From Burkholderiales bacterium (GTDB lineage: Bacteria; Pseudomonadota; Gammaproteobacteria; Burkholderiales; Burkholderiaceae_C), in the NCBI GenBank assembly GCA_016703325.1, contig JADJCH010000027.1, positions 1-64,000 of the forward strand: DNA of 64,000 bases. The letters are read 5' to 3'. Position 1 is the first letter of the stretch, and each line of letters opens with the position of its first letter. A model generated the notes under the pieces. It worked only from the letters and a program-made list of their open reading frames with translations. It did no database searches and was not told the DNA's origin. Below are positions 60,187-64,000 of the stretch, one piece after another. The translations under genes were made by a program, and so were the position numbers.

Positions 60187-60734
60187 CAATCCCAGTCGTT
60201 CATGTCGTGCTTGATGCTCGCACGGTTCGCGATGAGTTCGTCGATCGTGGGCTCGTTGGCCAGCGCCCGCTTCAGTGCCAGCTTGGTGGCCTCGTAGTTG
60301 GTGCGGTACATGTCTTTCCTGTCGAGGTTCGGGTCCTTGGCACAGCGTGGGTCGATCCACACCAGGCTGACGATGCAGAGCTCGTTGACCAGATCGCGCG
60401 GGATGATGCCCTCGATCACGCAGTCCAGCACCGCATCGGCGGTGGCGCTCTGCACCACGCCGCCGAAGAGGTCGATGTTGGCCATGTCCTTGAGCGTCAC
60501 CTTGGGCACGGTGATGGTGGCCGGGCGCACCAGCTGGTTGCAGGCGCGGATCGCGAACATCGCGGTGTGGCCCTTGCTCTGCGCCATCATGTTGGCGAAG
60601 GCCTGGCCCACCGGACCGTCGACGCGGCCGATCAGGATCTCGGGCATCGCGTCGGTGAACTGGCCCTCGGCGGCCAGCACGGTGGCTTCGCCGGCGTGGA
60701 AGGTGTAGGGCAGAGCGCGGTGGGGGCTGGTCAT
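60186..60734 (-). CDS. Formaldehyde-activating enzyme homologue (Fae-like)
   Basis: 182 aa. The family segments GRVDGPVGQAFAN, KVTLKDMANIDLFGGVVQSATADAVLD and EGIIPRDLVNELCIVSLVWIDP are clear. Fae joins formaldehyde to tetrahydromethanopterin. In classical Fae the residue after the N-terminal variable loop is a conserved His (AHIDLIIG type); here it is Met30 (DAMPEILIG), so activity may differ, as in known Fae2/Fae3-type homologues. It lies between fhcC and pabBC. Confidence 0.85.
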   Translation of the reverse strand: MTSPHRALPYTFHAGEATVLAAEGQFTDAMPEILIGRVDGPVGQAFANMMAQSKGHTAMFAIRACNQLVRPATITVPKVTLKDMANIDLFGGVVQSATADAVLDCVIEGIIPRDLVNELCIVSLVWIDPRCAKDPNLDRKDMYRTNYEATKLALKRALANEPTIDELIANRASIKHDMNDWD

Positions 60735-60776
60735 CGGGTCTCCAGGGAAAACTGTCGTCGGGAAGGAAGAAGGGGT

Positions 60777-61628
60777 TCAGCGCGGCAGCAGCCACTCGCC
60801 GTGGCCGTCCACCGCCAGGTCGCCGCGCCAGCGCTGCGGGCGTCGGGAGGGCAGGGCGGCGAGCAGTTCGGCCAGCCGGTGGTCGGCCAGGTGGGTGGTG
60901 CCCAGGCGGGCCAGGTCGCGGGCAAGGAGCTGCCAGAACACGGCGGTGTCGCCCTGGCCGGGCACGAAGGTGGCGGGCGGTTCGGGCGCGGCGTCCGGTT
61001 GCAGCCAGACCACGCTGCCGCGGCGCTGGCCGTAGCCGGGGTGGGCCCCGGCGCGACCGCCCAGCAACACGCTGCCGGCCACCAGGCGGGAGGCGGCGAA
61101 GTCGCCCACGTCCCCACCGACGATGACGCTGCCGCGGCGCATGCGGTCGGCCAGCCGGTCGCCCGCCCGGCCGTGGATGCAGATCAGCCCGCCGCGCATG
61201 CCGTCCATGCTGCCGGGCAGCGTACTGGCGACGAAGTGGCCGGCATCACCTTCGATGTGCAGCTCGCCGCCGGCCATCTCCACGCCGGCCAGGTCGCCCG
61301 CCGAGCCGCGCACGCGGAGGGTGCCGGCGCGCATGGTGCTGCCGAGGTGGTCGCCCACGGGGCCGTCGACCCGGATGTCGCCGCCGTCCAGGCCCCAGCC
61401 GAGGTGATCGACGCGGGACAGGTCGCCGATGAAGTGGAGTCTGGGAGCTTCGGTCTCGAAAGCTTCGATGTGGAAGCACTCGGCCAGCGGCAGCCACTCG
61501 CGGCCATGCGCCACCGGCAGGCGCTCGACGGCCGCAAGGTCCAGCGCGGCCAGCGCGCCGGGCAGCACGCCGCGCAGGTCCAGCCGCAGTGGCAGGCGCT
61601 GGCGCAGGGTCAGGCGGTGGCCGTTCAT
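60777..61628 (-). CDS. fhcC: Formyltransferase/hydrolase complex subunit C
   Basis: 283 aa from the ATG at 61628. It has many parallel-beta-helix repeats with GD/GS patterns (VGDHLGSTMRAGTL, VRGSAGDLAGVEMAGG, IEGDAGHFVAST), as in FhcC/FwdC/GltB-like domains. Structural part of the complex that converts formyl-H4MPT to formate. Overlaps fhcD by four bases. Confidence 0.92.
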   Translation of the reverse strand: MNGHRLTLRQRLPLRLDLRGVLPGALAALDLAAVERLPVAHGREWLPLAECFHIEAFETEAPRLHFIGDLSRVDHLGWGLDGGDIRVDGPVGDHLGSTMRAGTLRVRGSAGDLAGVEMAGGELHIEGDAGHFVASTLPGSMDGMRGGLICIHGRAGDRLADRMRRGSVIVGGDVGDFAASRLVAGSVLLGGRAGAHPGYGQRRGSVVWLQPDAAPEPPATFVPGQGDTAVFWQLLARDLARLGTTHLADHRLAELLAALPSRRPQRWRGDLAVDGHGEWLLPR

Positions 61629-62674
61629 GCCGACGCTCCTTGGGCTGCTGCGGATGCGGGTGCGGCACCCAGCAGCCTGCGCAGGTGGAAGTGGAAGGGC
61701 CCCAGCTTGCCGCCGTAGTTGCCGGCCGAGATCCGCAGCAGGCCGCTGTCGGCTCCCCGGTCGATCACGGCGTGCATGCCCACGCGCATCGCCTCGCCCA
61801 CCGCGGCCTCGGTCAATCCGTCGATGACGATCTCCATCACGCAGCCGATGCGTTCGTCGAGCTCGGAGCTCTTCGCCAGCCCGACCAGCGTAGGGCAGAA
61901 GGCGTCGTTGGTGGAGGCCATCAGCGCCGGGTACTGGCTGCCCACCTTGGAGCCGGAGCGCACCACGCCGCCGGGGAAGGGCATCACCACGTCCGGCACC
62001 CGGCGCATCGCGGCCACGGCGGCCTCGGCGGCGTCCAGCGCGGCGTCGGTGTCGCGGGCCAGCAGCAGCAGGTTGCCGCCACCCACCGCCTTGACCACCG
62101 CGGTGGTTTCCTGCGCGACGAACTCGCCGTCCATCACCGGCACGCGCCAGTAGCGCCGCCCGCCGATCACCTTGCTGGTCTGCCAGCCGTCGCCGAAGAA
62201 GCGCAGGTTCTTGCCCAGAGCGATCGCCTCCCCTTCGTGAATGCCGGCGTACACGGCGGTCGTCGGGCAGGTCAGCACGCACTGGCCGACGCGGCGCTCC
62301 AGCTGCTTGGCCAGCTCCTTGCCGCTCATCGCGAACAGCAGCAGCGCCACGCCGGGTCGGCCGTCGGGCGTCTCGTCGGGGCTCAGCTCGCGCTCGATGC
62401 CGGCTTCGCAGCCGCAGGCGATCACCGAGGTGGCGAAGCCGGTCGCAGTCACGCCCGCATGCCGCGCCCACTCGATGCGGTGCGCGGTGACGATGAGGCG
62501 CGTGGCCTTCATCGGGAAGGCTTCGGCGAAGGTGTCGTCCACCGCGATGCCGTTGAGGACTGTCTGCCCCTCGTCCGACGGGTACGTCGACCGATCCCCC
62601 GAGGGGATTGCGGGCCGGCTTGGGAGCGGCCCGGCGCTCGGCCCGCTCGATGCGCTTGCCACAGTGGAAGTCAT
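61625..62674 (-). CDS. fhcD: Formylmethanofuran-tetrahydromethanopterin formyltransferase (FhcD/Ftr)
   Basis: 349 aa from the ATG at 62674. Recognised by LNGIAVDDTFAEAFPMKATRLIVTA, ECG-type core QCVLTCPTTAVYAGIHEG and GSKVGSQYPALMASTNDAFCPTL. The ORF is longer at the N-terminus than archaeal Ftr by about 35 residues of Ser/Pro-rich sequence. Part of the Fhc complex. Overlaps fhcA by four bases. Confidence 0.93.
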   Translation of the reverse strand: MTSTVASASSGPSAGPLPSRPAIPSGDRSTYPSDEGQTVLNGIAVDDTFAEAFPMKATRLIVTAHRIEWARHAGVTATGFATSVIACGCEAGIERELSPDETPDGRPGVALLLFAMSGKELAKQLERRVGQCVLTCPTTAVYAGIHEGEAIALGKNLRFFGDGWQTSKVIGGRRYWRVPVMDGEFVAQETTAVVKAVGGGNLLLLARDTDAALDAAEAAVAAMRRVPDVVMPFPGGVVRSGSKVGSQYPALMASTNDAFCPTLVGLAKSSELDERIGCVMEIVIDGLTEAAVGEAMRVGMHAVIDRGADSGLLRISAGNYGGKLGPFHFHLRRLLGAAPASAAAQGASA

Positions 62675-64000
62675 GACGCTGCCCCCACGAAGCATTCGGT
62701 CGGCAGCAACCGCCCACCGCGGCAGCAGGCGCAGAGTTCGTCGTGGCCGATCTCCAGGTGCTGCGGGTGCAGCGAGCCGTTGCGCGCCATGCGTTCGCGC
62801 AGTGCTTCAGCGAATCCAGTGTCCCGCTCGTCGTCGAAGCGCGGCGTCACGAAGTGAGTGCCGCCCACCGGCGTGGCGGTGATGCGCCCGGCGCGGGCCA
62901 CCACCCGGCCGTCCTTGAAGACCCACTCCGGCGTGGTGAACATGCGTTCGCGGTCGATCGGATCGTCGCGGTAGATGGCGATGTCGGCCGCCGCGCCCAC
63001 GCCCAGGTGGCCGCGATCGCTGAGGCCCAGCAGCCTGGCGGGTGCGGCGCGGGTCATCACCGCGATCTCCTGCAGCGTGAGTTCGCGCTTCATGTCCTTG
63101 AGCGCCGAGTGGGCGGCGACGTCCGGGTGCAGGCGGGCGAGCTGTTCCTCGCGGAAGGGGCGGTCCATCAGCAGGCGGATCAGGTGCGGGTAGCTGGTGA
63201 AGGGCGCGCCGTTGGGGTGGTCGGTGGTCAGCACCACCTGCCAGGGGTTGCGCACCGACAGGAAGATCTCCAGCCCGATGGTCCACTGCAGCGCGTTGAC
63301 ATGACTCTTCTCCTGGTAGCGGAAGGGCACCACGCCGCAGCCGGCCTCGCACTCGATGTCCGCGCCGATCCACTTGCGCGGACTCGCCAGCCCGGCGTTG
63401 GCGTGCTGGCGCATCGTGTCGCCGGAGGCGGTGACGGTCTGGCCGAAGAGGATCTGGCCGATGTCGATCGAGAGCTGCGGCCGGGCGTTGACCGCCTCCA
63501 CCAGCTGCAGCGCGGCCGAGGAGAACTTCTTCGGCCCCTCTTTGCCGTAGGCGTGGAACTGCACATGCGTCAGGTGGGCGGGCAGGCCTTCGAGGGCGTC
63601 GATGGTGGCCAGCGTGCTGGCGATGTTGCCGGCCACGCCCAGGTTGCTGCCGTGGATGTGCAGCGGGTGCGGCACGCCCAGGTCGGTGAGCCCACGCGCC
63701 AGCGCCTGCACCACCTGCCGAGGCGTGACGCCCCAGTGCACATGCGACTCGTCCACGTCCAGCCGCCGCTGGTGGTACTTGAAGGCGGAGATGCCGGCCG
63801 GGTTGACCACCTTGATGCCCATGGCCTTGGTGGCGTGCAGCGTCCAGCCGATCAGGTCGCGGATCTCCTCGGGCGGCGCGCCCTCGGCCAGGCGCTGCAG
63901 GAAGTGCTCGTCGTTGCCCAGCAGCACATAGGCGCCGTGGTCGAGGATGGGGGTGTCGCCCATCTCCATGTGCGCCTGCCGGGCGTTGGCGGCCAGCATC
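62671..64000 (-). CDS. fhcA: Formyltransferase/hydrolase complex subunit A (partial, N-terminus outside window)
   Basis: 443 codons are present, with the N-terminus beyond the right edge. Amidohydrolase-fold segments: PHPLHIHGSNLGVAGN, LTHVQFHAYGKEGPKKFS, VVLTTDHPNGAPFTSYPH. FhcA releases formate from the formyl-methanofuran-like carrier. It is the first visible gene of the minus-strand C1 operon; fhcB is probably further right. Confidence 0.92.
   Translation of the reverse strand, partial: MLAANARQAHMEMGDTPILDHGAYVLLGNDEHFLQRLAEGAPPEEIRDLIGWTLHATKAMGIKVVNPAGISAFKYHQRRLDVDESHVHWGVTPRQVVQALARGLTDLGVPHPLHIHGSNLGVAGNIASTLATIDALEGLPAHLTHVQFHAYGKEGPKKFSSAALQLVEAVNARPQLSIDIGQILFGQTVTASGDTMRQHANAGLASPRKWIGADIECEAGCGVVPFRYQEKSHVNALQWTIGLEIFLSVRNPWQVVLTTDHPNGAPFTSYPHLIRLLMDRPFREEQLARLHPDVAAHSALKDMKRELTLQEIAVMTRAAPARLLGLSDRGHLGVGAAADIAIYRDDPIDRERMFTTPEWVFKDGRVVARAGRITATPVGGTHFVTPRFDDERDTGFAEALRERMARNGSLHPQHLEIGHDELCACCRGGRLLPTECFVGAAS

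Noticed and set aside
1..64000. tRNA, rRNA or CRISPR arrays
   Set aside because: No cloverleaf, rRNA or regularly spaced repeat was recognised by reading; a covariance search was not possible here.

Overview
The window is high-GC chromosomal DNA, most likely from a methylotrophic or facultatively methylotrophic betaproteobacterium of the order Burkholderiales (Methylibium/Rubrivivax-like). The case rests on the core gene set (coaBC-dut, bamC-dapA, plsY, roxA), a lanthanide-type methanol dehydrogenase cluster (xoxF, xoxG, xoxJ) and the tetrahydromethanopterin C1 genes (fae-like, fhcC, fhcD, fhcA). The genus is inference only.

Layout. (1) 129-3401: a PaaK-like adenylate-forming enzyme, coaBC and the 5' part of dut. 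(2) 3396-26058: a genomic island of about 22.7 kb inserted inside dut, between dUTPase motifs 2 and 3. From left to right it carries an XRE regulator, two unknown proteins and a TIR-domain protein. A minus-strand block of about 12.6 kb resembles helicase-methylase-ATPase defence systems: PLD-SNF2 helicase, nuclease candidate, DUF1156 methylase, AlbA_2/ATPase, small protein and DUF499 ATPase. Three tandem tyrosine recombinases with a small HTH/coiled-coil protein follow, then a complete, divergent dut gene at the right end. The simplest reading is that the element destroys host dut and supplies a replacement. Two defence genes, the methylase and the DUF499 ATPase, carry frameshifts. (3) 26053-45687: the 3' dut fragment and ordinary housekeeping genes: SlyD/SlpA-type FKBP, roxA, a lipoprotein, bamC, dapA, a methyltransferase, transporters, a glutaredoxin, plsY, a YbaK deacylase, a Sua5-type protein, a PHP phosphoesterase, a GGDEF-EAL protein with a coupled periplasmic sensor, a MarR/VOC/FAD-monooxygenase/DUF2783 aromatic module and a BamE-like lipoprotein. 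(4) 46243-56297: the xoxF locus with xoxG, xoxJ and a long tail of periplasmic accessory proteins (two SoxYZ-like carriers, a beta-propeller, an MxaD-like protein, a metallo-beta-lactamase-fold protein without its His motif, a thioredoxin-like protein). (5) 56380-58248: small proteins and a HAD phosphatase. (6) 58264-64000: a minus-strand C1 operon, fhcA(partial)-fhcD-fhcC-fae-like-pabBC.

How it fits together. XoxF oxidises methanol in the periplasm and passes electrons to XoxG. Formaldehyde is then handled by the Fae/Fhc tetrahydromethanopterin branch. The p-aminobenzoate made by the PabBC fusion is a precursor of both folate and methanopterin, which suits its place in that operon. No tRNA, rRNA or CRISPR array was recognised.
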